NCBI GenBank assembly: GCA_002840785.1
Contig: PHCH01000003.1
Span: 1 to 64,000 of the forward strand
Reading direction: 5' to 3'
DNA from: Betaproteobacteria bacterium HGW-Betaproteobacteria-4
Lineage (GTDB): Bacteria; Pseudomonadota; Gammaproteobacteria; Burkholderiales; Rhodocyclaceae
Length of the DNA: 64,000 nucleotides
Position 1 is the first letter of the stretch. Each line of letters starts with the position of its first letter. The notes below the pieces were generated by a model. It was not told where the DNA came from. It saw nothing but the letters and a program-made list of their open reading frames with translations, and searched no databases. Positions 62,401 through 64,000 of the stretch are shown in pieces. The translations under genes and the position numbers were made by a program.

Positions 62401-64000
62401 GTTAATGTCAAAACCGCCACCGTACCCAGCGACGACGAGGAATACTATGCGGAAGACAGCTTCATCGTCGAACCCGACGTCTATCCTGGCACCTTGACCT
62501 TGATCCCCGGCGGCACCCGGCAACTCAAGGTGCACCTGATCGACTCGGGCAACGGCCAGCAAACCGACATCCACGGCGCCAGCCAGATCGAATTCGCCGG
62601 CTCGCCCGAGCAGGTGGACACCTGGCTCGACCCCAGCACCCAATTGCCCTTGATCGACCCGGATACCGGCGACTACCTTTACGACCCGGACACCGGTGAA
62701 ATTCTGCTCGATCCGAACACCGGCGAAACGATCACCTATGTAACGCCGGCCCTGCCGGAAGTCCGCAGCGGCACCCGCTATGTGATCAGCGACGAATCGA
62801 TCGCCACGATCAGCGAAGACGGCCTCATCACCGCCATCAAGACCGGGCGGGTCACCATTTCGGTGGTGCATCTGAAGAGCGTCACCGATGGCTACGGCGC
62901 CATCAGCGAGCAGGTCATCGGCCAGACCGACATCTCGCTCAACGTCGAAGCGCCCAAGGTCGTCGACACCGGTGCCGGCATCACCATCGCCGCCGACCTG
63001 GGCGGGGCAGTGCAAGCGACCACCGGCGAGACCGTGCTGATCGGGGCCGGTGCGCTGAAGCAAGACGTCGCCGTCAGCATCAAGCGCATCGAGCTGGCCA
63101 ATGTCCAAGCCGAAACCGGCATGGAGATGCCGGTGCCGGAAGCCGTACAAGCCGTGGCGGCCTTCCGCATCGACATTGGCGACCAAGCCAGCAATACCCC
63201 GTTGCAACTGGCCATTCCCCTGCAAGACACCAGCAATCTGCAAGCCGGCGAAGAAGTGCTCTTCTTCAAGAAAGGGCAGGCCCTGCAAGCGGACGGCAGC
63301 TTCAAGGACATCTGGTGGATCATCGACAACGGCTACGTCGGTGCCGACGGCGTAGCCCGCACGGCCAGCCCACCGTACGTCGGTCTGGACGAATCCGGCG
63401 AATACCTGGTCGGCAAGAAACTCCCCGGCATCATTACCAGCGAATTCGAATTGTGGGGCAATGCCGGCGATTGGCTCACCCTGGACAACGTCGGCCTCGG
63501 CTTTGGTTTGGGTGGAGACCTCGCGGCCAAGATGGTCACCGGCAGCATCGTCAGCCTGATCTGCTCCATGGCGAAAAACATCGGTGCCGCCTCCTACCAT
63601 TTCGGCGTGCCGCAGTTTGCCAAGATCGAACTACCGGTGATTCAGCCCGGCGAGCGTTTCCAGCTCAATACCGGCAACTACCTGAAACCGGCGCCCACGC
63701 CCTGGGGCAATGTCGTGGTACCCAACATCACCGACGCCAAGATTACCGATGCCAACGAATTCCAGATCACCATCAACAACCCGGATCCCGGCCTGTTCAA
63801 GGGCAAGCTCATGCTGCGCATGGTCTTCGACAACGGCACTACACGAGATGTTTGGACGAAGGAAGAGGCAGGCAGCGGCGACCTGAGCGGGGTGGTTACC
63901 GTGACGCCGCCCAAGGGCATCGCCATCGGCAGCGTCGGTTGGCAACTGGTCCGCCAGATTTCGACAGAACAGCTCAAAGGAACAGGCACCTTTGCTGATG
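35491..64000 (+). CDS. Giant LEPR-XLL repeat protein (at least 9,503 residues, 3' end outside window)
   Basis: The frame is open from ATG 35491 (AGGGG eight bases upstream) to the last base of the window, 28,510 bases without a stop. The N-terminus is basic and has no classical signal peptide; LEPRVLLSGD (residues 60-69) is the LEPR-XLL motif of giant extracellular proteins. In order: about 32 repeats of about 103 residues (residues about 80-3380); 17 CARDB-like repeats (about 3400-5660); a PPC-like and an IPT/TIG-like domain (about 5660-5860); a unique region with a DLDPRSIRLGDLKIGD block (about 6310-6480); a propeller-like stretch (about 6640-6930); about nine cadherin/putative-Ig repeats (about 7180-8130); a YD-like part; dockerin-like loops (8730-8780); and Big-type Ig domains. 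All are extracellular types, so it is probably a surface or secreted adhesin. Mass would be near 1 MDa at average residue weight. Export route and C-terminal signal are unseen. Confidence 0.93.
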   Translation, partial: MRKSVEKNDRPDRSRNLSLSPLMHALLGAFRPARQAPAKAAKARQPLTAASQPAIRFEALEPRVLLSGDVNPAALSINGAISVQGEQDQYEFSVQESRRVVFDSLTNRSDLNWKLEGPNGQLTSRSFTNTDYQAESPAFELTPGKYKVTVDGNADAVGDYSLRIVDADAAADLTPGTEVTGTLDGGNKSAVYRFQAKVGDKFFFDALTASGSADWRLIDPYGRQEGSYSYLGNDRDTFVVQRTGEYLMVIEGSVGNTAALNYSFNLRPVVDTTGALVLGATTTANIDQPGKTSNFTFSLTEPQAVLFDRLTNSDFFWSLSGPEGVVVSRTYASYGASNYAGGYGRLLLPAGDYTLSVDTSGATTGAFLFRLLADDAAEALETGVATSAVLDNARGSKLYKLVLSEGDKIFVDGRSLAGGALNWTLVNPYGVQLASSALMTAQAPLTVGASGDYWLVVEGSDGNTADASVSYQLAVNKVPDVTATLTLGSQVSGSVDLAGQATVYSFELAAVTQVAFDAQSNRSDMLWSLIGPRGTEISARRFDQSDAGSALSVLSLPAGSYRLVVQGSGRASGNYAFQLVDLAAAQTLTLNTALSGTLTPGNAMQAYRFSAAAGDMLAFQTNSVAGGNASWRLVDVYGRDVAGTNNLASNRAAFALTTGGVYTLLVEGRLDNSTAVDFDIQFNAVGNQAPTPLPAGDELTFGAAVAGTLATWDATKTYRFTLAADALVVMDTQSLNSSSAQWSLVGPHGSEVSLQDLYSSDANNRYPVFSLPAGSYALTVQGARYSGWLSNNGAYSFRLLDASNFSALTLGQQVSVARSPNNATLGYRFEASAGSTMVLNWTDSYSSSVWTLVDPYGRKVQSISGDNVGTTYAISVSGTYTLLNEGYYYNSGTNNVTFTLAQQSLTVAPLVFNDQANGTLSGRQAIARYDFTLNEISPVIFDALNTSAANVGNLQWLLRGPRGNVSGWNSFNDYSNGNALGKLPPGKYSLLVRNTQNADTDYSFRMLDRDAALSLVPGTAVNETIPVGESRVYRFNGNAGDSYFFDGQNSSNYSYVNGGYHYEYAYWSLLDPFGRSVTSGYTNGDSSNIDLTASGEYLLVVSPVDSIAAANVRFNLLAKTTVSDALVIDQDMAGSISTPGQAVKYGFTLAAPTRVMVDAWDGSGLYWSLSGPRGSEASGNGFGNSPRYFDLPTGNYEFAVNANYLNTGSFHFRVSDLASIETIALDSETLLSNVAGDHSQTYRRIELGESTELLFDAVGSSNPYASWSLYDTRGQVRSSGDVRYDSSRFTLAAGSYYLVVYSNGTAAAEYSLALRRPTVKSEALVTGSQIGGSVLPAQESRYSFEASGPTSLLFESQTDSNDLRWELSGPSGVVRSATSFSSLGVLTQISNAGTYTLRVYSQSNAASDFAFRLLDLHTVTPQALPGSVNLALTSEMRTQAYAFDSAAGDFLSYQVSSLSAGAALNMRLVDASGNVLDSRDASYGYSRQLSNPGRYYLLIQAGPAMQETVDLVGKLLLTQNHEFPLAVDAVCEGSLDSGQTSDTWSFTLDAGKRLLLDGLASSRVNWALEDGFGNSLNRSGWFSGPFLLDLAAGRYRLRITGNTGSYSVPGSYGFRLFDTAGATSLVEGVAATGSLATHAAAVFRLAGQPGEMLNLASELTGGEGRVTLFNAAGNYVWSSYSVGDTRFTVGDQAGDYLLVVESELATTESVSYSVLLSKPQEQFADAAIGDVLSGHLATSYEFHSYRLDLTTAQRLLIADTGTDGGLTWRIVPEGMGLQQGGWRSGSNFEYLGAGRYVLTVSSSNHMGGDYRIQLRDPLAATALPESGVAGQLADGRDAAIYTFETTSAQRLTVNLTTADPSQLRWALYDNNYYPLLDVSSGVVRDTQELSTGRYFLVVYGVGAGTDIVDYAINVAPIAPSALMLGESVSGSFPLTGDQVDYSFSLTEKTTVLFDALQGQSSGISYSLYNESGSQIASSMFYDNNIMPQALEAGDYRLRIQRNNTLNGEAVAEPFAFRLASMPQLLQGMIEYEVPVSGTLAIGTQTVAYQIDMQAGDWTAFTVDSVSAGSLNWRLIDANGNVFYWASSGNRSNIHISSSGRYTVLVNGDIANSESLDYQFTMALERHVDNRPAGDPLSLGSLTDIVVPADDSTSYRFHVDTDTVIAISGKTADGRSLQWQLQGIDSSLGWGNFSGTSDSAGIYRLAAGDYALTLNETSGDSDAEVSFIIEDRAHAQSVATEGDIVSIGAHMFKAALAADETLYFRSPGLANWRIYGPNNDYNYWSGGESRGFSSFTAGNAGEYLFILEQDYSALPVNAKLELRHQSERSSALDLGTPVSGRIDSYQTDSYTFTLSDSRQLLLDLCSATGSFNWQLTSAGEEVAAGSWYGNAPADAWSNRLLDLSAGSYVLKVAPSYGATAAYEFRLSDLAQATALSLASNTLISSVSGVAQVFKFDAQAGDSFVYQPGNVSVWGYWRLVGADGSVLSDSYSNYLGNTRVLYDLPETGSYYLIWDSQNNGETNVFDSDFSVSVIVPATPTLIPALGLAVSDNLADDGTSRYSFHVDAESSLFIDALDAASVDSWGIANALGEVVASGQWGGESSMLAHILVAGDYTLTLKGPVFDGAAVAFRLLDVGASAVTGSANGEVSGDAAAGQAIVARVDVLAGQSLVYEPTDLGGLTGRYLVFDANGNFQFSGDASQSYVLRGLASDSTYFLVFDTDFNAYLTAATYAFKLQSIEPATPVDLILGASVEDTLGADGSRSYQFEITHSSLLWLDMLNSMEGRWSISDALGDEINNGWLNGSDGVLISLSSPGRYVLTLNSGEHLPVNGNLAFKLLDLADSALAINPETRVDGELNPGSSTQIYRFNALASDSFKFVSHGSSLNGGLWRLYNRNGSLLSSGDINNSGNIINLSNSGSGQYYLVIDGSTANSNAGTYGFSASLNRVALDTVYSGTASYYSPTSYKLHLDQAAWLAFDAFKAASGGSGDYYAYWTLTGSNGQIFSSTPYYYGRDTVQMLAAGDYTLNVSSSYSYYSTPYQFRILSAASAEAMTPGSTVNATLTPGNSTKLYSFEGTAGEVYTFRSLQSISGYWRLIDPEGKELFNSSSSTTQDMLSLAKSGRYLLLIEGNATSFSNQAYSFVVAKAIDKGAIPLNTTQANTLAAGAVERYSLHLDQAGTLVFDNLGTNSTPTWRLVNSAGTVVFNQTMANYYSYDFKGQLAAGDYTLIVGNSSAAASPYAFRVLDLSTATAVQPGTPMSTTVTPANGAQVYTFDAVAGERYYFDALNTQSELSDTYLYRSVPRWTLLDPSGRAIFSNSTMGSASVSSYWESSLGRYRYRDVFSGYDQEPAALSMTGTYTLVLEGDNSNTTPQANVSFNLVKVPNNPVVVLDTLLIKPAPDLTVNSLVIDPVDNLQTGQTVTLNWVVENRGVLATAGNWNDRIVIRNLDTGVIIANQSVPYDAAVDGAIAAGESRTRTFTLRLPDGSAAAGHLGITILADSDNAIREGNATGTSESNNAQLVEVDVALAPYADLTVADVTLDPAGNYQPGQVVNVAWTTSNSGSRAVDAAWSERLEVRNLSTNEVVTSVVLRDDLADGTLDVGASRQRNAQFAWPLGASASGRFAIRIMADSLGEIAEANLAGSGESNNLGEVLRTAGPDMQIRNLKVLSTDIQAGGLVTIGWEDWNLGSSATGVGFDDRIVVRNPAANLTLLDTSLAYDPLQQVDGAALGAIEPGQSRSRSFTFRLPYGLKGTGDISIAVTADQNAGGVSVLFETNLSNDAEANNTARVSATSAAVPYADLRVDSLVAQDAGVGGEPVSVNWTVSNNGALDTAADWNDQVVFSTDAVIGNADDVVIANVRHQGGLSKGGTYTQNATIRVPLRSEGRYYLGIKTDTGNEVIEPDTRSDNVSAARAIDLAAAYADLNVLSLSAPETAQSGENILVTWEIRNDGNATTDLALWNDRVVLSTDPTLGGSDDVVLAGSVTHAGLLAPGGSYVGRATITLPRDLNGEFYVIVATDINRSITELGRTGNNTRVSVAKLRVGLAPVADLTVSDVSGPGTLRPGDTATVTYTVTNQGGAATTNAWRDRIYIDRGANGGLYEVASVFSSTSLDVGSSAQRTASFTLPSWFVEGEFRWVVRADAENTIYERDGEGNNLSAAATTVQVVRPDLTISSVSGPGLIESGNALHVEWTVSNSGDVATGDWNDVVSLYKSGVLQKSVELLHTGGLAGGGSYTASADLDIPLGYSGEYEIRVVSDSTRVVDDRNRNDNQATAALTVGLAPYADLAVTALTAPERIIDDPAPLDVSWTVSNQGTSVGRSTAWTDRVVLSLDDTLGNGDDRVVGEYLHDGALAAGESYSRTESILLAPGSSARYKLFVVSDAKGEVFENASEANNIGRVAHDVDVMPIPYADLQIASVTAEGTPASGRPLRVSWEVLNNGIGLTNVADWSDSVWLSRKADGSDVVTSFGTANHVGQLAVGDRYSRSMDIVLPEGIEGDYYLNVRTGGASCFEFVYGDNNTGTSIAIPVSLSKSPDLVVETVSLPASAQEGALIDVSWTVVNQGEVAAAGLWVDSVWLVAADGSGNAVSLGSFTYDRGLESGIRYTRTEQVRLPSKIEGLYRIKVITNANLGGGGNQVYEHGTARSNNALVSANLTEVSMLDRPDLRVATVTVPEHVTAGTSAAIRYTISNMGAAATSGRWTDKVYLSLDGTLSGDDRLVGQFESGAALAPSESSANETAMVDIPIRYRGDAYLIVVADGNNNLDEYPNEANNIRAAHLYIDPVPFGDLVTSDVVAPDQAVHGSSIEVRYTVSNLGSQTTRGEAAALNSWTDSVWLARDKRRPGANKGDILLGSFTHVGNLGVGEDYLGAAQVTIPNNTLSGEYFITVWSDTYDVILEDTLATNINPDDAAQTDNNNYKARPISVLGITPPDLVVSSVVAPDAQDSGINYTFSYTVQNRGDIFEGRWTDSVFITDNPDLNLATEVWAIGSYEQQRSLGNGESYSVMQTVQLAPSVKGRYVVVKADATLYNYRSGNRSDIGESNEENNTRAQASTITARPADLQVTEIHTEPSNYSGEDTTISWTVTNFGDAVWSGTRSWTDAVYISRDPTFLPERATILGTVVHANVNGLAAGASYVTSGKFKLPAGTDGQYYIYVIADNYDIPGELWWTRLPKGEKLQSGTNADAFEFYSVGRPAEAGSVFEGLRNDNNTTRSSLDITYREPDLQVDNIVVSEPNPYSGEALTVTWTVTNRGTRDTRTNGWYDGLYLSRDASLDYSDFPLVDRGSEAEVMLRAKYVSLSENNKPKYLKPGESYTVSATFNLPESISGDFHLIVKTDTAIFKDPWGYRVSTIRDGLPGLERLIDPSGTVLEFKDEGNNVSSIALPITLATPPDLQVASVTAADHVYAGQSFTVNYQVVNQGGNTPSDQTSWNDLIYLSKDRFLDVNKDAYLGYVAHNGGLAGAASYDASLTVTAPKNMDGPYYVFVVTDPARAWGTGENGRVREFGREQNNATAAAQPIIVEVPPPADLKVTNVSLPASSNVGEEIRLDYTVTNDSINTAYGRWTDAIYLSSDNTWDLGDILVGKVDHIGDLGANGSYSGTLLAKLPPLKDGNWRVIVRPDLYNEVFEGKISYTATGLNLPPGEANNRTASGATLQVTVPVLPVASPLATTLSPGQSRLYKVSVAAGETLRVSLDAAASEGSNEIYVRYGDIPTGYVFDAAYTNPVAADQEALIGSTKAGDYYVLVRSRQGSADAPVTVRADLLPLSISKITPDQGGTGDDNHRWVTLDIYGAHFKAGALVKLSRPGVFEAEPERWQVLDATHIQAVFDLRNFPLGLYDVSVTNPDGQKVTEAQRYLVERGIEADVTIGIGGLRTLTPGENGLYSVSLQSLSNVDTPYVRFDFGAPEMGYSADVLDGLNLPYIVFGTNVAGQPAGTTLDTAGNTQTYGQTPTDGTSRGDIPWAKLDGAQNTAGVNLAPGYAFDVPAGGFVGMTFSVQTYPGLAEWLAYDFEGLRDTLYAVHPEWKAQGLLDGGVQDLDKISEGLTVKFLSKNPEVHVTKLENLAIPFRFNIVGAATPITRDEFIVDQTAHARKLRAAILADSAAPASLAALAADEAQWISGWLGALEAAGLLRPLDEAPPIRENPEVLSLNATLASGILLSKGGENYRTQADILGFFSKVQQWYGDTARYAGDPDATKAAVEYYEFRENGEGDFAEIPVPVMADPAQFDMNASHDTHFINFNIFAGGRTALEYLRHIGVLDVDFNPVAGQALNLSQYLQQVAQQGSSSGTTVSVRGPQAIQGDDGNNYVPADTALPYTIAFNNPTETPAGELRIVTQLDTDLDPRSIRLGDLKIGDINVHLPADKANFQGDFDFTGSKGFILRVSAGVDASTGIATWLLQAIDPDNGEVMHDATRGLLVAAVGASQTTAEQQRQGFVSYTIRAADSALSGADIESSARIILDQAPPVDSAPVSVKLDAKAPQTTLAVTALGNDAQGAPTFDVQWQSEDDASGIKSVTVYVAEDGGDFKIWQRQVAPETHQAVFTGIAGKHYEFLAVATDKAGNREAASVANAVLPDDGARQDVLDSLGVNETLGQTAEIPLAAADRNYSSNALFEQSTQQLPGKVASTQTSDLRSVLAPFTLRGFADGYAASAADIGAQAMVELADHSILASAGTLRNEVFRYAKEGGRNTTPLFTLDAPILDMAVDAVGQLWVMTGSELLQVDASSGAIMQRLKGPGGDPLTHALAIAPTGEIYVSSGNGIEIFNPTEIDAGKAWKHFSNLRVGDLAFGPDGRLWGVKWTGSEVTGAALDATTDIVSFPMSGRTKGRAELEYRLAGVIDSIAFGAAGSSLDGLLIASSNLKQRPVVDGAGEVPHQSSVWMIELLSRRVMQMAAGGTRGEAIVATADGRILVAETGRIDEIAQARAPLVKAVTVPDGALVPLPMNRIGVVFDQAMWLGDAADAGSVLNPLNFSLTVLGNDGGAVLNPKSVSWDAATRTAWLDVRSLEAGQYQLEIGQALQSSVEVPLEQAYVSTFTALNDMSSQLRLDFSRTRADRATGEVSYDLSITNIGVDDIKGPMMLLLDPGRYFAGGIADGTIAGGDQSDLWVLDLTTALQGLGGKLAVGATLADQTVSIVPSSLFAPRAGLADLVKANLGHGVYAVPQDNLPPQLTVPGVTDPTVAEASVLPGATAGQAWTAEIEAIDSDGSLFYWQLVQAPAGVTLSSTADVTSDTDGYHKRATLSWTPSANANAASEILVRVQDSRGGVAYKYYQVAVTGGNHAPVISTQGEITLAEGETLNLPIAAADADGDTLTVSFRNLPPGAVFDAASGLLTWVPGYNQAGLYENVTVVASDGKTTVSQHFNLTVEQAYPQPVLLQVAAQTLREGDRYALQLAGSVPGGLAQPDGTAVSLEYACPWLPGGATLNSETGWLEWTPDFAQHGSFKLPVLLIATWTTPDGEVSTTTVTREITFNVTNANGAPLFVPAETWHALEGQPLRISVFAFDPDNPDFEPKIHLQTGAPASGPETTSPTVTYQVDGLPAGASFDAETMEIVWTPGYTQAGTYSITVTATDDGDGTGTPAVSYLVLPIEITNANRVPEIGDISNAFVDKGGVIEIPISANDIDGNPVELIFSGLPRFATYTQNPSADSSQLSGVLRFAPGAGDRGDYTITVIARDNGDGDVNQVLTQAKSFVLTVKSTSEAPVIVAPKQVVALVGQPLSVALLASDLDQDALTWTTDGLPAGATLTPATQYGHATLAWVPGAAAVGVYDLTIAVTDKGLPPQDAGYTNPDNPVPNLSWQTLRIVVRAANAAPDVLGLEVNGQPVSDPGQADVLRLNATEGVPLALALYGSDADADRLDWTASGLPRGLVFTPAADGSKTSLTWTPDNFAAQDSNTGTPGLWRFTVTGSDGAASFTRTVEIAVANVNQTPRILPLPLQLVSEGETMSFTVLTGDADHDAIQLSLIHDDSTPSGVMFDAASGYFEWTSDQQVVDNASASNKAYTFTFQATDGTATTTQTVQVRVFDVNRPPVVTATSHAVVIGDTLSIPVDLSGTFSNGILAVDSDGAAQTAALTVSFTNLPEGASYDAVTRRLTWTPGPGQIGDSTVSVLVSDGRNTVSETFVLRVVADAAANAPKILVSTTPSTPVTPGQTVVATVRAEAWSGIATVVAEMRQGEGSSWQAVALDGAGRLKLVPNQPGLIDIRVTATDRDGFTSTQTHTVRVKDPADSLAPQLAWQGALAGATAYSEPRTLSELTSVVTQLTETQLIGWRLQLAPAGTDTWATLAQVDAAATSVSQALSLASLDPKQFRNGVYQLRLSAWDLVGRTSEITANLIVDTADKSFVSTTQTDATVSLGGHTLALARQWSDANKGQGNDLGNWSLPLLDTGLTSDQLATLASGATAPWMDGARVWLSIPADLANAAAGFKNLSFTLGTQSERLGAEAGAPQVWHPVFNTAQGWQLQAHGDDFGASDAVETVESLTRQGDRLYNQATGLPWVPTGYTLIAPDGTRYQLDALGKVGSIRFADSAQWLVSDAGISAVSAANSSTPADRIDFLRDAEGRISRITFPDAQEASSAIAYRYGSDGNLTLVRRLDDTGLGTPVAYSSNGQPVSEALTANLGAVVNWNSGSSNAWSGTLNADQSVTLAFAVRDSEITSTIHTPGGQGAVIIALESALPDNAILDVSGAQIIGTSMVNGKKTQFLKVTEAGVKLIRISGVGLADIRLSLAGDLNRDGAVDGADASLWEQARIDQTPTGDINGDGLINTADRQALYANTGFKANQAPVTVSSLATLKTHTDLGLTSALASIAEDLEGDTVFWRIIGSTHGTARLGADGHTLSFTPEAGYIGEATLTLQADDGFATGAPIEVKVNVSGAKLLQIHLAQLPSMLAGKIAKLQATADFEDEKGVAITNAAYLNVSVVDLAGLGSVGGSAVGVNDQHDTIRAEATGAALVIVRRIDADGRLIQAVQSVNVKTATVPSDDEEYYAEDSFIVEPDVYPGTLTLIPGGTRQLKVHLIDSGNGQQTDIHGASQIEFAGSPEQVDTWLDPSTQLPLIDPDTGDYLYDPDTGEILLDPNTGETITYVTPALPEVRSGTRYVISDESIATISEDGLITAIKTGRVTISVVHLKSVTDGYGAISEQVIGQTDISLNVEAPKVVDTGAGITIAADLGGAVQATTGETVLIGAGALKQDVAVSIKRIELANVQAETGMEMPVPEAVQAVAAFRIDIGDQASNTPLQLAIPLQDTSNLQAGEEVLFFKKGQALQADGSFKDIWWIIDNGYVGADGVARTASPPYVGLDESGEYLVGKKLPGIITSEFELWGNAGDWLTLDNVGLGFGLGGDLAAKMVTGSIVSLICSMAKNIGAASYHFGVPQFAKIELPVIQPGERFQLNTGNYLKPAPTPWGNVVVPNITDAKITDANEFQITINNPDPGLFKGKLMLRMVFDNGTTRDVWTKEEAGSGDLSGVVTVTPPKGIAIGSVGWQLVRQISTEQLKGTGTFAD
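35731..45640 (+). repeat. About 32 tandem PPC-like repeats of about 103 residues
   Basis: A unit recurs about every 309 bases: an aromatic strand (xYxFxL), a FDAL-type strand, W-x-L-x-x-P-x-G (for example DWRLIDPYG, FFWSLSGPEG, YWRLIDPEG), then LxAGxYxLxVxG. I counted 32 of the W-x-L elements between 35820 and 45400. Adjacent units alternate between a GP type and a LIDP type with LL-EG, so the underlying period may be a pair. The pattern fits bacterial pre-peptidase C-terminal beta-sandwich domains. Confidence 0.8.
45678..52470 (+). repeat. 17 CARDB-like repeats of about 133 residues
   Basis: Each unit opens with a (P/A)DL-x-V-x-x-V strand, for example PDLTVNSL (45680), ADLTVADV (46078), PDLVVSSV (50278) and ADLKVTNV (52065). 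Then come W-x-V-x-N-x-G, a W-x-D-x-V strand, and an E-x-N-N-x motif near the end. Mean spacing is about 399 bases. This is the cell adhesion-related CARDB fold, common in large secreted proteins. Confidence 0.85.
54420..54900 (+). other. Conserved block typical of giant extracellular proteins
   Basis: YTIAFNNPTETPAGELRIV, QLDTDLDPRSIRLGDLKIGD and LRVSAGVDASTGIATWLLQA followed by AIDPDNGEVM and FVSYTIRA match, from memory, a domain of unknown function (DUF7619 type) seen with cadherin and dockerin modules in planctomycete and other repeat proteins. The name should be confirmed by profile search. Confidence 0.5.
55420..56270 (+). other. Beta-propeller-like segment
   Basis: Repeated strands such as AMVELADHSILASAGT, MAVDAVGQLWVMTG, LAIAPTGEIYVSSGNG, LAFGPDGRLWGVKWTG and VATADGRILVAETG resemble NHL/SMP-30 blades. 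Five such blades are recognisable. Confidence 0.5.
57030..59900 (+). repeat. Cadherin-like / putative-Ig (He_PIG) repeats
   Basis: About nine units share L-x-E-G-x-x-L-x-x-P-x-x-A-x-D-x-D-G, LPxGAxFDxxxxxLxWTPG and a final V-x-D strand, for example LAEGETLNLPIAAADADGD and GAVFDAASGLLTWVPGY. Acidic D-x-D sites suggest calcium binding. Confidence 0.75.
61678..61830 (+). other. Dockerin-like pair of EF-hand loops
   Basis: DLNRDGAVDGADASLWEQ and DINGDGLINTADRQALY are two consecutive D-x-N-x-D-G calcium loops separated by about 22 residues, the spacing of a type I dockerin. It lies inside the giant protein, not at the visible end. Confidence 0.75.

Noticed and set aside
61867-63600. Long minus-strand frames opposite the end of the giant gene (also 59191-61470)
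   Set aside because: Same antisense effect of high third-position GC; no ribosome binding site or family match.

Overview
The window looks like a betaproteobacterial chromosome, most plausibly Rhodocyclales (Dechloromonas/Azonexus-like). The evidence is gene order and family type: plsX-fabHDG-acpP-fabF, rpoE-rseC-mucD, lepA-lepB-rnc-era-recO-pdxJ-acpS-nagZ, EarP with an Arg32-type EF-P, and uvrC-pgsA followed by tRNA genes. The genus is inference.

Region 1 (1-23504) is core chromosome. It holds fatty acid synthesis (plsX to fabF), a YgfX-like membrane protein, nadB, a sigma-E locus (rpoE, rseC, mucD), a glutaredoxin-like protein, lepA, a lepB-to-nagZ operon with several ATGA overlaps, earP/efp, a family-5 uracil-DNA glycosylase, uvrC, pgsA, a tRNA cluster (Gly, Cys, Gly, Leu) and a DUF1178 gene. 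Several conserved genes here carry lesions. rpoE and rnc each lack an internal block and change frame. fabF is about 15 residues short in a conserved segment. earP is fused in frame to efp. mucD has no in-frame ATG ahead of its signal peptide. The first tRNA-Gly lacks its 3' acceptor strand. rseA and rseB are not between rpoE and rseC. The clustering of lesions in mostly essential genes suggests collapsed assembly or sequencing loss, but real decay cannot be excluded from sequence alone.

Region 2 (about 23505-34500) is accessory, more AT-rich and sparsely coding. On the minus strand is a Tn7-like transposition operon in the order tnsA-like, tnsB, tnsC/tniB, tniQ. Its tnsB has one frameshift, and the TnsA-like protein seems to lack the usual E-x-K catalytic element. 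Beyond it are an HTH protein, an unrecognised 283-residue protein, an XRE repressor facing an unknown gene across a perfect 12-bp palindrome, a ParS/MbcA-like antitoxin, two very small proteins, an IhfB-like protein, and a nonsense-ridden HlyD pseudogene.

Region 3 (34417-64000) is a probable export/adhesin locus. A tandem 23-bp repeat lies upstream of a periplasmic adaptor (membrane fusion protein) gene. This is followed by one uninterrupted reading frame from 35491 to the window edge: at least 9,503 codons with no stop. The protein has an N-terminal LEPR-XLL motif, about 32 repeats of about 103 residues (pre-peptidase C-terminal-like), 17 CARDB-like repeats of about 133 residues, an IPT/TIG-like domain, a cadherin/putative-Ig block, a YD-like segment, a dockerin-like pair of EF-hand loops and Big-type Ig domains. 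Its C-terminus lies outside the window. It is the outstanding feature of the window.
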